This document shows, piece by piece, positions 48,978 to 62,000 of a stretch of DNA of 64,000 bases. Both the position numbers and the translations under genes were made by a program. The stretch's first letter is position 1. Every line of letters starts with the position of its first letter. The stretch comes from Pomacea canaliculata (Eukaryota > Mollusca > Gastropoda > Architaenioglossa > Ampullariidae): contig NC_037597.1 of NCBI RefSeq assembly GCF_003073045.1, positions 5,452,717-5,516,716 on the forward strand, given 5' to 3'. The notes beneath the pieces were generated by a model. It did not search any database and had not been told where the DNA came from. It saw nothing but the letters and a program-made list of their open reading frames with translations.

Positions 48978-51900
48978 CAGGGTTCCCAGGTCCTTGCAAG
49001 GTCCTTTTAAGTCCTTTTATATTGAATTTTCGCCAAAAGGCCTTTCAAGTCCTTTTATTTGCCATGCGGTCCTTTCAAATTCTCACACAGGATTTTTCCC
49101 TTACATTTTCTCTGTGACCCTTTAAGTCCTTTTATCGATAAAATATACAACAAATTATTTCCGGAGTAGACTTGGCGCAAAATACCGACGATTTTCGCTG
49201 CATTGCTATTTTTAATCACATGACTACCCAGTCTCGCTCGCGCGGAACGTCCGTTTCGGCCTTTCGCGAGTTCACTCTCGTCGTGTCGACACAATTCTGT
49301 CTGCCTAACATTTGAAAGATGCCGGGGAAGTGCTCTTTCAGGAGAAGTGGCTAAGAGAAGACAAGTATAAAGATTGGTTAAATAAAAGACTCGAGCAATA
49401 AACATTTGGCACGATGTGCTGCCTGCAAAATATCTCTGAATCTTTCATCAATGGGCAAAGTGTTCTGAAACAGCACATGGTTACCGAAAGACACCAAAGG
49501 CAAATAAAAGTATATTCTGAAAGATGCCGCGCTTTTGTGTAACTGATTACTTTCGTCATCGAGAACATCCACAGCCGCTCAAATCAGACGGCACGACCAG
49601 CTCTGCAAGTGTGTCCAGTAAGTTGACAATTATTATCTTTAGCGATTCATTTAGTTAACGATGTGGTACTTAGAAAAAACACATTAAATTAAAGCGTGCA
49701 TAACATTTTGCGGTTTTTCCACTCTTTATTAAGCCTATCGTCTAATTACGGTGAAGCCAATAGCTTAAAGATCAGTAAATAGCAAAGAATTATTAAATTA
49801 AAAAGTTGAGATTTTCATTTTCTCATGATTCGAACTACAAATAGAGTTTTATACAATCACGAATCTTACTAGCTTTGCTGCAGAAAATTGATCTGAATTT
49901 TTGGCATCTGATCAGGAAAGATTAAAAAGAAGTATAATAATAATGTATGCTTATTATCCTATTTTACCAGCAAATACATTATTTTTTGGATTTTAAAATC
50001 AAACAATTTAACATTAAAGCTAAATCAGTTAGCTGAAAATAACTTCATTTTCAACTATGCTGCCATCTTTATACTTTAACTTAGTTTAGTATTATTTATA
50101 TTATCATGTCCATTAATTATTGCTTTTGAAACCTGTCTTTTATTCAGACAGAACATAATGTTTACAGACATAATGGTAACTTAAATGTTTTCTTTGAATA
50201 GGTTTCGTGATGAGCAATGAACGATTGAAGGCAGAGATCTTGGACTCTCAAGATTGTGGAATCACACTACAGTTTCAGATCTGCTGAAAAGTCTGCTGAA
50301 CTGTTTCGACTTATGTCCCAGACAGCCAAGTAGCTGCAGAATTTAAGTGCGGTCAAACAAAAGCCAGTTATCTAACTTCATTGGGCTTGCTCCTCACTTT
50401 TCGAAATTGCTTCTGGACTGTGTAAATTCGTCGCCTGAGTATGTTCTTTTGTTGATGAATCTTCTAACCATAAGACTCAAACTAAAGCTGGATTTCCATG
50501 TTCGTTACTGAGTGACAATGCTGTAAGGACTCATTACCTGACCTCGGAATTTTTGGTCATTCCGCGCCATAGACCTCAACAAAAGTTCAGTAAGGTATTA
50601 GCGAATCAAACTTCAAGCAGCTAATTTACTTCAATTTTATGGATGACCTTCTGTAAACCTAAACCTTCTTGAGAAAATTAAATAACGACATGATTACATC
50701 ACAATGTTGGTTTGTTAAATGTGGGCAGCTGTGGACTCCATGTTATGCACAATGCATTTAGGCGTGGTGCGAGGCTTCTCAATGGGAGCTTGAGTCATTT
50801 TTACATCTTGCTTATATCTTGTTCAGAGACAGCCCAGCAGAAGAAGATTATATAAAGTAACTGGTTCCACATCTTTTCCAGCCAAGTTCTGTGCTCACGA
50901 TGGCTTGAAAACATTCTGTTGCTGAAAAAGCAATTGTTATGCTTCCATACTTGGAAAATTTGTCAAAGCTGCAATGAGAAAAAAAATAACATTGCAAAAG
51001 AACAAATCTTTTGATATTGTAAAAGCTGGAGTCTTATCTACCCTTGCTTTCATGTCGTCTGGCTTCTTTAGTTTAATTGCCAGTATACTTGAACCTTTTT
51101 GAGAAAATACCAAGCTGATCAGCCTCTCTTCCTTTCCTTTGTTTAGACTTACATGACATTATGAAAAATCTGATGCACAATTTATCAAGTCAAATGTACT
51201 TAATAATGTGAAACTGCCCTCCAACTTGTGCAGGTTGATATATGCAACAGTTCTAACCATGTCAATCTGAGCATGATCGAACTTGGCTTCAGGGTTGATA
51301 GACTACTGCTGTAGCTAAGAAACAGTCATCAGTAAACGATGGAACTCTCATGGCCTTCAGAGCTGAATGCAGAGATTTTTTGAAAGCAGTTGTTTCTAAA
51401 ATTGCAGGATAATTCCACTGAAGTACACCCTAGTGAGAAACATAACTTTCTTAAACCCAAAGACCATGGGGAAAAAGACAAATCAATACAAAAAATGAAA
51501 AGGTTTTGTTGTATTGCCAAGGTGTGAAAGGTTGATGATGTGACTTTGACAAGGTATGTCAGAGTCCGTAATTTTTGACAGTTCCTGCAGGTGAGTGTGG
51601 TAGTAAGGCTTTTGACCCTATGACACAAAGACTGGATAGTTGGTTTTATGATGCCCTTGCTGGAAAGCAGAGTTCAGGTGTTGTGTCTGTTGTCAGACAG
51701 TTACTCCTACTCTCTCATGTCAAGCTACAGTGGAAGAGGATTTTCATTCAACAAAGAAACAGTAGCTGACAATCTTAGTCAGACTGCACTAAAAGCACGC
51801 AGAGTAATTCTGATCATATTCACAGTGTGGGAGGGTGGAAAATGTTGAGATCTCCAAACCACTGATGATATCCGTTCTAGTGCCTATGGCAGGTATGAAC

Positions 51901-53158
51901 GTTACCTCTCTGAGCAGAAGCAGCAAAGAAAACAGAAGAAAAGCAGGTCCACAGAAAGAGATTAGGAGATGAGCTGGTAATACTCACAAAAAGGCTAAAG
52001 ACCACCAGTGCCGAAGAACGACACTGCTGGAACTGGCTGACAGACATAGTTCCAGGCTGAAGAGCAAACAAGTTTTTCACTATTGAAAGATCTAACAACA
52101 TGCGTTGTTAGCCAAAGACAAGAAGAAGGAGATAACAAAGATTCAGTCAGACATGATAATTACAGGAAGAAATTAAAAGTGTTGAATTGTGACATTCAGA
52201 ATTAATGTTTATTTCAGTTTAAATAAGCCTGCACAATTCTGTACATGTATGCTATGGAACATGTTAAAAAACCAGAACTATTTAGAGGAAATTAGGTTGT
52301 GTAAAGAAATTGTATTGTTTATTTGGTAAAGCTGTAGGGGTGACAAAGAATTGAATTTCATCAATGAAACTTTGCTTATAGTAGATGGATTGCTTTGTCA
52401 TTTTGTAATCTTAATCTTATGTGTATTAGTATATCATGCTGTTTATTGTATGTTTGCATGTGTACATGTATGTGTAATAAGAATGCTTAAATAATATCTC
52501 AAGTTAAAAATAAATGGGCTGTAATCTTACAGTTTGAGATCATTCCATCTTTGGTTTAGCATTAGGATCCCACTCTTTTCATTCCTCATCGATCCTCCAT
52601 CTTGCATTCCTGTATCACAAGAAAATGTTTGGTCTACACATCTGTACAACACTAGTTGCCTTCCGTATTCGCAAAAAACGCTCTTTTTTTCAAAGTTCTT
52701 TAGAAACTTACTCTCTTGAACTTTGATCTTCTAGTACTACTGTGCATAGCTCTATTTCTATCTCTCTCTTCCATTAGAGTGTGTCTTGTGCGAGAGAGAG
52801 ACACGTGAACTGACTTTTGTATTACACCAAAGAATGGCTTTCAGGTTTTGCAATATTATTACTTAGATTTCTAGAAAATTGGAACATTAACGTGTATGTT
52901 ATCAGCGCGCTAAGGACACTTTTTAAGTTATCTAATCTAAATATGGCAGACAGGCATCAAATTAACTCTTTGATTATTTATTACTAGAATACACTGTATT
53001 GAGAACATAGAGAAGACACAGATTCATAAATAATACATCTTTCCGACCACACAAGAAAAACTTAAGCATTGATGACTGTCAACTTAGGTCCTTTCGAATG
53101 CATGAAAGGTCCTTTTAAGGTCCTTTTTTGGCACCATCCCTGATCCCTGGGAACCCTG
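48978..53158 (+). mobile_element. Decayed 4.2 kb DNA transposon, hAT-like
   Basis: The ends are a perfect 13 bp inverted pair, CAGGGTTCCCAGG on the left and CCTGGGAACCCTG on the right. GAAGA flanks both sides (48973-48977 and 53159-53163), a possible 5 bp target duplication. Both subterminal zones carry repeated GGTCCTTTTAAG-like blocks. Inside, a reading frame opens at 49319 with MPGKCSFQ, followed in other frames by a Cys/His finger-like region ending in LKQHMVTERHQRQIK, as in BED-type fingers of transposon proteins. A later piece at about 51.77-51.93 kb reads ADNLSQTALKARR and SAYGRYERYLSEQKQQRK. The coding part is broken by many stops and frame changes, so the copy is inactive. The finger and C-terminal style suggest hAT or a relative; the superfamily is not settled. 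Confidence 0.75.
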
Positions 53159-53606
53159 GAAGAATAAACAACAGCACCGATGATGAATAAAAACAAATAC
53201 AGAAAAGCTCAAACAAACCAAATCACAAGGACTGAATTAAAACATCGTGATTTTTCAAAAGGAAGACGAGCAGGGAAGGAGCAACAAGCTGAAATGGGGG
53301 AGGAAAGGGTGTGAAAAAGGACTAACATTGTGGGAACTAGTACAACAACTATTTTTCCAGAACTTTAATCATTTATAACATCGCCACTCTTAACGCTGTC
53401 ATAATTTGAGAGATAAAATTACCTGCTCAGCGATGATGATCACGTGCTCATTATTATTTCAGTTGATAACATACATACTGCCGTACAGCAGAGAAGAAAC
53501 AATTGACGAGAATTCAAATGTCTTACTTTTAGAACGGGTCTTAGAACGCATATGACGTCGTCGATGAACACGGACCTACTTGTCCTTTGCTAGGCCGTTA
53601 AATTTG

Positions 53607-53750
53607 TGACGTCACAAACGTTTCTCGGCCGTTTACCTTTGTAGGCCTTTTACCTGTCTGAAGGTACTGATCTGTTGTGTTTCATCACTTCTCTTAAAGT
53701 CAGCCCTACTTCTCCGAAAAAATCCTCATCACGAACCTGTCGTTATAAAA
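53607..53750 (+). promoter_or_regulatory. Promoter of the WAP-like peptide gene: CRE and TATA box
   Basis: A perfect CRE, TGACGTCA, is at 53607-53614. A TATA box, TATAAAA, is at 53744-53750, 52 bp before the start codon. This is a focused promoter, unlike those of the housekeeping genes in the window, and fits an inducible or tissue-specific product. Confidence 0.65.
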
Positions 53751-53801
53751 GGCGACTGAATGATTCCACAGAAACATTTCTGTTAGCCACGAAAACTCAA
53801 C

Positions 53802-55100
53802 ATGAAGGCCATCTACATTGCTCTCGCTGTTATCCTGGCAGTCAGCTGCATCTGTGAGTGTCACAACTGTTTCTTCTATTTATTAACAGCAGGATGGGTT
53901 TACCCTTTATTACATTATGCTTAACATTTAATCAAATAATGTTTAACGTCTGTGGAAATTCTCTTACTGTAATGATGAATTGACTGTAAATCCCCGTGTT
54001 GTCCCTGCTTACAATGAATGGAAACAATGGATGTAGAATATTTGAGGCAACGGGGTTGAAAATAGTTTTTAATTTTTTGTCGGAACGTGAAGTATCGTAA
54101 GCGGTGCATGAAATATCTAGAAAAAAAGGGCTGTCTCCGACAGGCCTACAAGAAAATAAATATACAAACAGAAGCTGTTAACACCTCGTAGGTTGTATTC
54201 TCTTTTAACAGCAACCTTGCTTCAAACTCACACAAAAAACATTTTTTTTTTAAAGCGAAGGGGAGGGGGAGAGTCCACCTGATCTTGACAAAGTCTGCCG
54301 ACACTTGGTCGTTGGGTTAGGGCTAGGGTTAGGGTTAGGTTCTGTGAAACTAGGCGCGTCACCTCAGTCAACAAGTTTTCATATTACGCAGCTAGACAAT
54401 GTCTATCAGGAGCGAGACAAATTCAGTGTACTTTCCAGGTACAAACGAAAACACACACACGCACATATACCAATAACCAACACTGAAAATGAGCAATCCA
54501 GCAATACGGAATTTTAAAAAAAGTTCACTCTCAGCTTTGAAAGTACGGACTTGAAATGCACAGACAACTTCAACGGTGGAGAGTTCAGCCACAGAGACAA
54601 GTGTCACTGCACGCATTCTAGCGAGACTGCTGGTGGGGGAGCGAGATAGGGAGTGGGGCTAACGTGAACTGAGGTCATTTTCTCGACTTTAACTTTCAGA
54701 AATCTCTTTTGGCTTGTGTGAACGCAAAGTTCTGACGACTACTTTTACCACATCCAGCGAAGTCGATGTGCGCTTGAGACGACGACTGAACGATGCTCCG
54801 AAACACAATATAACCGACACAGTTTTCAAAAATTAATAAAAAAATATTAAGAGAAGAAACTGGTCAATGCTTCATTAAATGCTGACAAAGGTCAAATCGA
54901 ACCGTTGGTGTACTGATTGTATCCTGTGTGCAGCTGCCTGTCCTCACGATACCTCGAACCAGAGACCCAATCAGTGCAACGCTGGTGACGGCCGCTGTGA
55001 CACCAACAGGGACTGTGGTGCCGCTGAGCAGTGTTGTTGGAGGAACTCAGGCTGCGACTCTCAGTGCTACGATGCTGCCGGTTTGCCAGTGGGCAAGTGA
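53802..55100 (+). CDS. Secreted WAP-type eight-cysteine peptide
   Basis: Two exons, 53802-53853 and 54934-55100, joined in phase 1, give a precursor of 72 residues. Exon 1 is a signal peptide, MKAIYIALAVILAVSC. Exon 2 gives the mature part with eight cysteines spaced C-x11-C-x6-C-x5-C-x5-CC-x5-C-x3-C, which fits the WAP (four-disulphide core) pattern. It includes CDTNRDCGAAEQCC and ends GLPVGK. Single WAP domains occur in protease inhibitors, antimicrobial peptides and molluscan shell proteins such as perlwapin. Nothing here decides between these roles. The usual KxGxCP start of the domain is replaced by ACPHDTS. The donor ATCT|GTGAGT and the acceptor TGTGTGCAG are both strong. Confidence 0.75.
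54313..54340 (+). repeat. Short interstitial telomere-type repeat
   Basis: About four TTAGGG-like units, one of them GCTAGGG, lie in the intron of the WAP-like gene. Confidence 0.7.
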
Positions 55101-56021
55101 CCTCCTCTCGCCACATCGAGGCCATGAGAAATGACTTGTGCGCTGATTATTAGTCAGATCAGTTGCTGTTTTTCAACTGCGATGTTTTATTGCCTGCAAA
55201 ACCCTAAAGAGAATGTATTAGGTTCTTTTTTCGAAAAATATATAACTTATGAACTGTATGAATTGTTTATATCTCTGTGTATAAAAACCTTTGTAGTCTT
55301 TTCATCCTTACCAAACCTTTCAGCTTTGCGGGTAACTTTACAGCTAATCTAAAGGCGCCTAACCGCCCTATGGGTCTATGTGGCGAGACGTACATTGACC
55401 GTCACTTTTACATTGACCGTGCAATGAAATCAACGAACCTGCCTCGTTTTTTTTTCAATGGACATTCGTCCACAGAAATTACTTGAATGAGTAAGGTGGC
55501 TGTCTGGGGTGATTAAACGAGAAGCCCAGGTAAAATTTGGTTCAGAAGCTTCAAAGATGGTCAGCGATCCGTTGAAAGCGATCCACGTTGTGAAAGGCCT
55601 TAGCGCGCATTCACACGTTCACACGCATACGTCCCTCTGAATACACTTCCAGAAAGTAAACAGACATGCATTTATGCCAACTGTTTATATAAGCTGTGCA
55701 TTTGTAAAAATAACATCAACTGAACGTGGCAATATACGTACAGCAGAATGCAAAACAGTTGAATATGGTTCTTTGATGAGTCCATGTTCTCCCGAACTTT
55801 ACTTGCAAACAAGCAATCTAACCTGACAGCACAAGACCACCATAGAGACTAGAAGTATTCTCTCTCTTTGAGATAATTCTTGTCATGTCCATCTTCACTG
55901 ACGCACCAACGTTAAGTCATTTAAGAGGAGCACCATATCCATCATGAACACAGAAGGTGCAGTCCTCAGTCTTGGATCCTGTGGACACTTCCAGACCAGC
56001 GTTATGTGACTAAGACGAACA
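55101..56021. other. Convergent 3' region between the WAP-like gene and RPAP1
   Basis: The 3' UTRs of the two converging genes probably fill most of this interval. No further exon is visible. Confidence 0.55.
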
Positions 56022-59000
56022 TCAAGGCCCCACTCTGGCCTGATGCTCCTGCAAAACTTTCTGGCGGGACGCCGGTAGCTCAGCATAGAGCTCCATGCTG
56101 TTCTTCATCTCGGTGTTGCAAATCTTGTAATAAAATATATTCCTCTTCAGCTCCTGTGCCAGCATTAAAAAAATAAAAAGAGCTGGAAGCGTCAGCTAAC
56201 ATTAACTAAATCACAGGACTGCAAGGCCTTATATTTAAAAAGAAGCAGATAAGGGTGTAACAAAGATAAAAACAATAAGAATCCCTAAATCGAAAAAAAC
56301 ATAATTAAAATTCCCTGCAATAATGGATTATATTCATATCAAATAATGGATAATAATGCCCACTGAGAAAAAAAATCAAAGGTCTCTGAAACAATGGAAT
56401 AAAAGTGCCTGAAATAATGGGTTAAAATTCCCGGAAATAAGAAAAAATCTCAGAAACAAAAGATTAAAATTTCCAGAAATAATAAATTCAAGTTTGAGAA
56501 TAATGATAAATATTGCAAATTAAAATAATGTTCGATTCCTGGTTGTTTCCTACCATTAATTACAACGATGAAAAAAACGTCACATGCTCACCTCATCTTT
56601 ACATCTAAGAACCTGTTCCCACAGTCGCCGCCTGATCGGCTGGTTCGTGGTGTCTTGCGTGTAATAGAGGAAACGATTGGTGTGGTGCACCGCCACCAGG
56701 AACAGAGCTGGGGTGCGGGTGGGCAGCACCGACTTGGACAAGAGAGCGTGGGTGTACAGCTGCACGAGCTGTGGGTCGGTCTCGTCTGGAGTCAAGTAGC
56801 GGCTGATGTCGATCAGCATCTGTACGTAAAACAGTTAAAATCATCACATATCAACACGTATAACCTGATGTTACGCACCCTGAAAAAGTTCGAAGGATGT
56901 TATTCGACCCCTTAAAAAACCAAATTATTCGGAAACAAAGCAAAATATCATAAAAACAATGGAGGTTGGGAATATTATAAGAGGCAAAATATGAAAAAAA
57001 AAATACTTGCACTATCAAAGCGAGACTGAAAGAGTGGTGATAGACGGTGGGACAATGACAGAAGGAAAACGTCACAATTTACATAAGTCTGAAGATATCT
57101 TTGACAAATAAAATGGAAAACTATTGGAAAATTAAACGACTAGCAAATCTTAGGCAATTAGACCATTCTAATATCCTTCCAGAGTTAAACAAAATTAATG
57201 AAACAAAATCAAGATAACAAAGAAATAGGACAAAAATAAAGAAATAAAACGGTTACAAAATAAAGCTGCTTATGCCCTGTACCTCTTGCACAGGAACTCT
57301 AAGTGTTCTCAACAGGTGAGGCCTCTCCTGCCATACAGCTCTGCGCAGCATGAGACTTTGTTTCTGTTGCATCGGCAGCATTACATATGCACCAAACACA
57401 ATGTCGCCGAAGGAGACTGCCTCAAATTGGTCGAGAAACACCATGTAACTGAAAATGTGCACAAAGTCTAAAGAATGAGATCTTTTGGTAGTTTCGTTCA
57501 TCGTGTTTATCAGATGACATGATTATATCGAGATCACCCTCCACCTCAATTCGTTGCCCACTCCCGATTGGTCAGGAAAGAACAAAATCAACCAACTCAT
57601 CCCTTCCGGCTGGCTAGTGAGTACAACTTTCCAGGTTTTTCCCCGGAACTGTTGGAAGATAGGAGGACTAGATGTCATCCGGTTTTCATCCGAAAAAAAT
57701 TTACTACCTAAAATGCTTTTTCTTCTTTCGTACTCTGTAAGATGACATAATTACAGTGATAATAAATAGCAGGTGGCAGGAGTGGTTGTCTATGGCCTGA
57801 ATGGTTTCTTGAAGGGCTAAATTTCTATGCTGGTAGCTACAGCTTGAACTTCAAGTGCTCTGGCCCTAACCAGACTAAAAGTAAAAGGCCCTGCTTTTAT
57901 CCATAGAGAAATCGTCTCCGCCGTGATGTTAGTTTTCCGAAACTGCAGACAGGCCGGGTCGGAAGACAGGGTACAAATCTTTGTGACCAAGAAACAGGTC
58001 TTCTAGGAAAGAAGTTTAACAAAGGCTCGATATAAAGGCTCAAATGAGTTCAGGAAGGTGAAGATCCGCCTGAGCTTTAAAGAGGGACAAACTGGCAAGG
58101 ATCTCAGAGATCTGTTGGCACCCACATACCAGAGCTCCAAATGGCGGAAGGTATCGCAGAGCATAGCTCTGTAGCCCTTCCTCATGACAGGCGCCCACGC
58201 TTTCAAATTGAAGAACCACAGGTTCACAGTAGAAAGTCCGCTACTTTTGCTGAAGATAATTCTGAAAGCCCCAGGCCCTGACAAGCTCGCTGTCTCTAAG
58301 ACTCTTCTCTCGCCCTCATACCGTTACAAGTCATGGAGGTTATTCGTGCGCGAAGGCATGAAAATTTCAGTCCTTCTGGGGCCGGATGAAAGATCTGGCT
58401 GAGTGGCTGTCAGTAGGGACGCCACAGGAGGTAATTTCCGCGCACAGGGTTGCTAGCTCAGAACTCAAGACCGACTCTAGTTGAAGGATTTGGCGGATGG
58501 GGAGATAGACGAAAAGGAGGAGGACGCTGATTTCCCTGACCCTGGTCACCACCTTGAATATAAGCGCTGTAGAAGGAACGGCATGCACACTTTTCCGTTT
58601 GTTTCACACATCAGCTCCGAGTCAGAACAGGACGAGGTCTCTATTGAAACAGATACACGCAGTGATACATGCCAGTGACGCCAGTGACACATCCCGCGCG
58701 CGTCTTAGACGTTGAAGGCGCCGGCAAATCAAACGAGCCAAGGTGATAGGGGGAGACTATAGTGTTACATGAAAGCAACAGGAAATTCCTAATTTTAAGA
58801 GAACAAGAAAGCGTCAACCGTTTGAAGCGCGGGTCTTTACAGTGAGCTGTCACCCACACACGCCTGCTGCCTCAGTAGCGAGAAATCCTTTCCTACCCAG
58901 CGAGGTATGCAGATGCCGGATCTCTTAGTGTTGCTGAATGATTTAGCATACATTTTCGTGGTATTTTTTTTTCAAACCCAAAAATAATGGAGGGTTGAAC

Positions 59001-62000
59001 TCACCAGCCAAGAAGGAAGGGATAGGGGTGAGTTAGCCATATAACCAAATTTATACGTCTTTATTCTCTGTAAAGATGTAAGGTGATGAAACAATTATAA
59101 TTATTCAAAGAATTTTTGATTTAAATTTTGTTTTTGTTTTTTGTAGCTTTTAGGTCTTACCCTACAAATGCAAGAAGTGCACATATAAAGCAAAAGCAAA
59201 ACATCTCACAGGTCATAAAATGATGAAATGCCAGGAATGTCTTCCTCAAAGTTCATCTTGTCCAGCAAGTGGGGAGTGGCGTAGACGCGAAACAGTGAAG
59301 CAAGGAATGGATACACTGATCTTTCCAGAAACAGGTCATTACCTGGCACAATACAAGCAGACAGTGGGCAACTATAGCATACTTGCTTCTGATCACACTC
59401 TCAACACAGATTAAGGATTCCAATTCTTGCACACATATGCCCATGTTCATATACATCAATTTTTCTCATTAAGAACCACAATGACTCTATACAGTTCCAT
59501 AACGAAGCTGACTTGACTTTTGATAAGTTCTTCCTTCTGGATATTCATGGTCACTTGAACTTACTGTTAGTGACCACATGCTTAGCTTAGTGACATGATG
59601 ATCCTTCCCCCCCAAAAAAAGAAGAAAAACTCACCCACAAGGAAGACACACATAATACGAGAAATTTTGAGGGTAATTGACACGTCTGACAGCGCTCGAT
59701 TCCTTAGTGATTCCAAAATAAAGATCCATTGCAGGGCACAAGTCGTCATGGTAACAAATGATGAGGGAAGTCTGGTCTGGGTGCCACTACCTCTGAAAAA
59801 AGAAATAAAAAGATTGTTTTAATTGTTAACAGAGATAACTGGAATCATCAACAGATTAACTAAAAATTATTAGGGTTAACTTCACTGCTTCATTTCTCTA
59901 GTGCTGAGATACATGAAGGAGGCCAGTGACTGAGAACGGTTCAGCGATCTTTTCAGTTCTGTAAATAGTTGTACCTTGCTGTTTCAGCAACTGTGCACGA
60001 GACGTTTCATCTCATGTGACTACCCTGAAGACAGGATGCAAGCATCACGTACATCATTACATAGCTCACCTTATCCCCATTCATAACACCACCTCCTGCA
60101 CTATGCATGTTATCAGTCCAGTGTGAGACAATTCTCTCAAATTTGTGCCAAACAGAGGCCTGGAACAATCTTAGACAATCCTCTCTCAAAATGACCTAGG
60201 AAAATTAAACCAGAAGTTTTTCATATAAAGAATTGCAATTGTATGGCTTGAGGGTCATCTTACTTAGAAGAATCGTGGTTGTAGAGATGCACCAGAGGCA
60301 TGAAGGCCCAGTCTCTAGGCATTATGCTCTCCCCTGCAGGAGGTGTCAAAAGACTCCTTGTTTCATGTGGAAGCTGCTGGTACCTACACCTGAATGGCAA
60401 TGAGCGGAGGAGCAATTTTTGAGAGCTGTGTTCACACACTGATGATTGTAATGTTCTGATTACTTAGCATTTATACTGACCATGAAAATAACAACAAATT
60501 CAAAATTACTTTGTAAAAGAAAACCTATTATTCTACAAAATCTAAGAGCAGATGAGATCACTTAAAAACAAATTATACTGCTATGTGTTGTGTAAAAGTA
60601 TGTGCACATCATTTAAACTGTGGGCAACTGAATAACGCTTGTCCTGACAAGCTAGCTAGAGAGGCAGTCAATGCAAGTCCATGACTGAAGTTCTGTTTGC
60701 ACTAAATATAATCTTGGTAGTAAATTTACAATTCAATGTTTAAAACTATTAAGGAGAAAAAGAGAAAAAAGAAATAAAAGACCTGGAGCTGGCGACACTT
60801 GTCTCCATGCCAGCAAAGGTTTTGAAGTACTGGCTTCTGATTTCTGGAAGATTTGACAAACTCTCTTTCAGCAGCTGGGCATTGTTGGTGTTTACCTCCT
60901 CTTGGGTTGCACTCTTGAGAACCTGAGCATCAGAGATTTTCATTCCTGCCAATGATGCTGCAGTCAGCTCTTCATCTTTGCCTTCTCTGGAACATATGGG
61001 TGAAAACATCTTTTAAAAACAATACTACTGAAGTCTTTCGTCTTCAGCAGGTTTGGAATGGCGCAAGAAAGTAGTGTTTAAATGGTGAATATATTTAAAA
61101 CAAGAACTGTGTCTATGGAGTTTATGTTCACAAAGCCTTGTAAAACAATTATCAATATGGATTTATCAATAATACTAACATCTTTGAGAGTATTAGCTAG
61201 AATGTTATCTGAAGTCGAGCATGAATAAGCAAGATTTTAACCCATCACTCATTGCCATTAAGTCATGGGAGGAATGAACACTTTCAAAAGCTTAATATAT
61301 CGTGATATTAATATACAAATAATATAGTTTTATTCATAACCTGAGTGGGATGAGCACAGAATAGGGGTGGCCTCCAGGCAACTTCCTAATGATGTACTCC
61401 AACTACATAATGAGTTTTCCCAAGCCACAAACATGATGAAAACACAAATAAAACAATGAAAATTGAATGAAAGCTTCAAAAACATGACATATAAAACACC
61501 TGAATAGAGATATTCACAGACAAAATTCTACATAGTTTTGATGAGGTCATTTAAACAAGCTTCTGATGAAAGGGCATCTTAGAGAATACTGACGGTATAA
61601 AGTCTGCGTTAAAGAGTACGGTGGAGAACAAGTCATGGGCAATAAACTCCTCCCCTCCTTGGAGTCGACCGGTCAAGTCCAATGCTAGTTGATGCAAAAG
61701 AGGTTGACAGTGTCCTGGCTGCAAACAGTATGTTGACAATATGTGTCGTAGTACGAGAAACACACACACAGCTAAATTCATAGATTTATGAAGCAAACTA
61801 GACATAAAAATCTACACTTGGTACTAAAAATGCATTTATTGTTATGAGCTTATCTTGAAAACTAACAACGTAAAATAACAAAGGGAAAATGAAAGTGTCT
61901 CAAAAAGAAATGATAGACTGCACAAAGCATTTTACTCCAAGGCGAGCAAAAGGATATCTATGGTATAAACATTTTTAAAATGTAGACATTAAAATAAGGT

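Noticed and set aside
59635-59792. Suspected frame break in this RPAP1 exon
   Set aside because: It disappeared once the exon was joined directly to 60264-60389 in phase 2 rather than through the orphan segment at 60070-60195.
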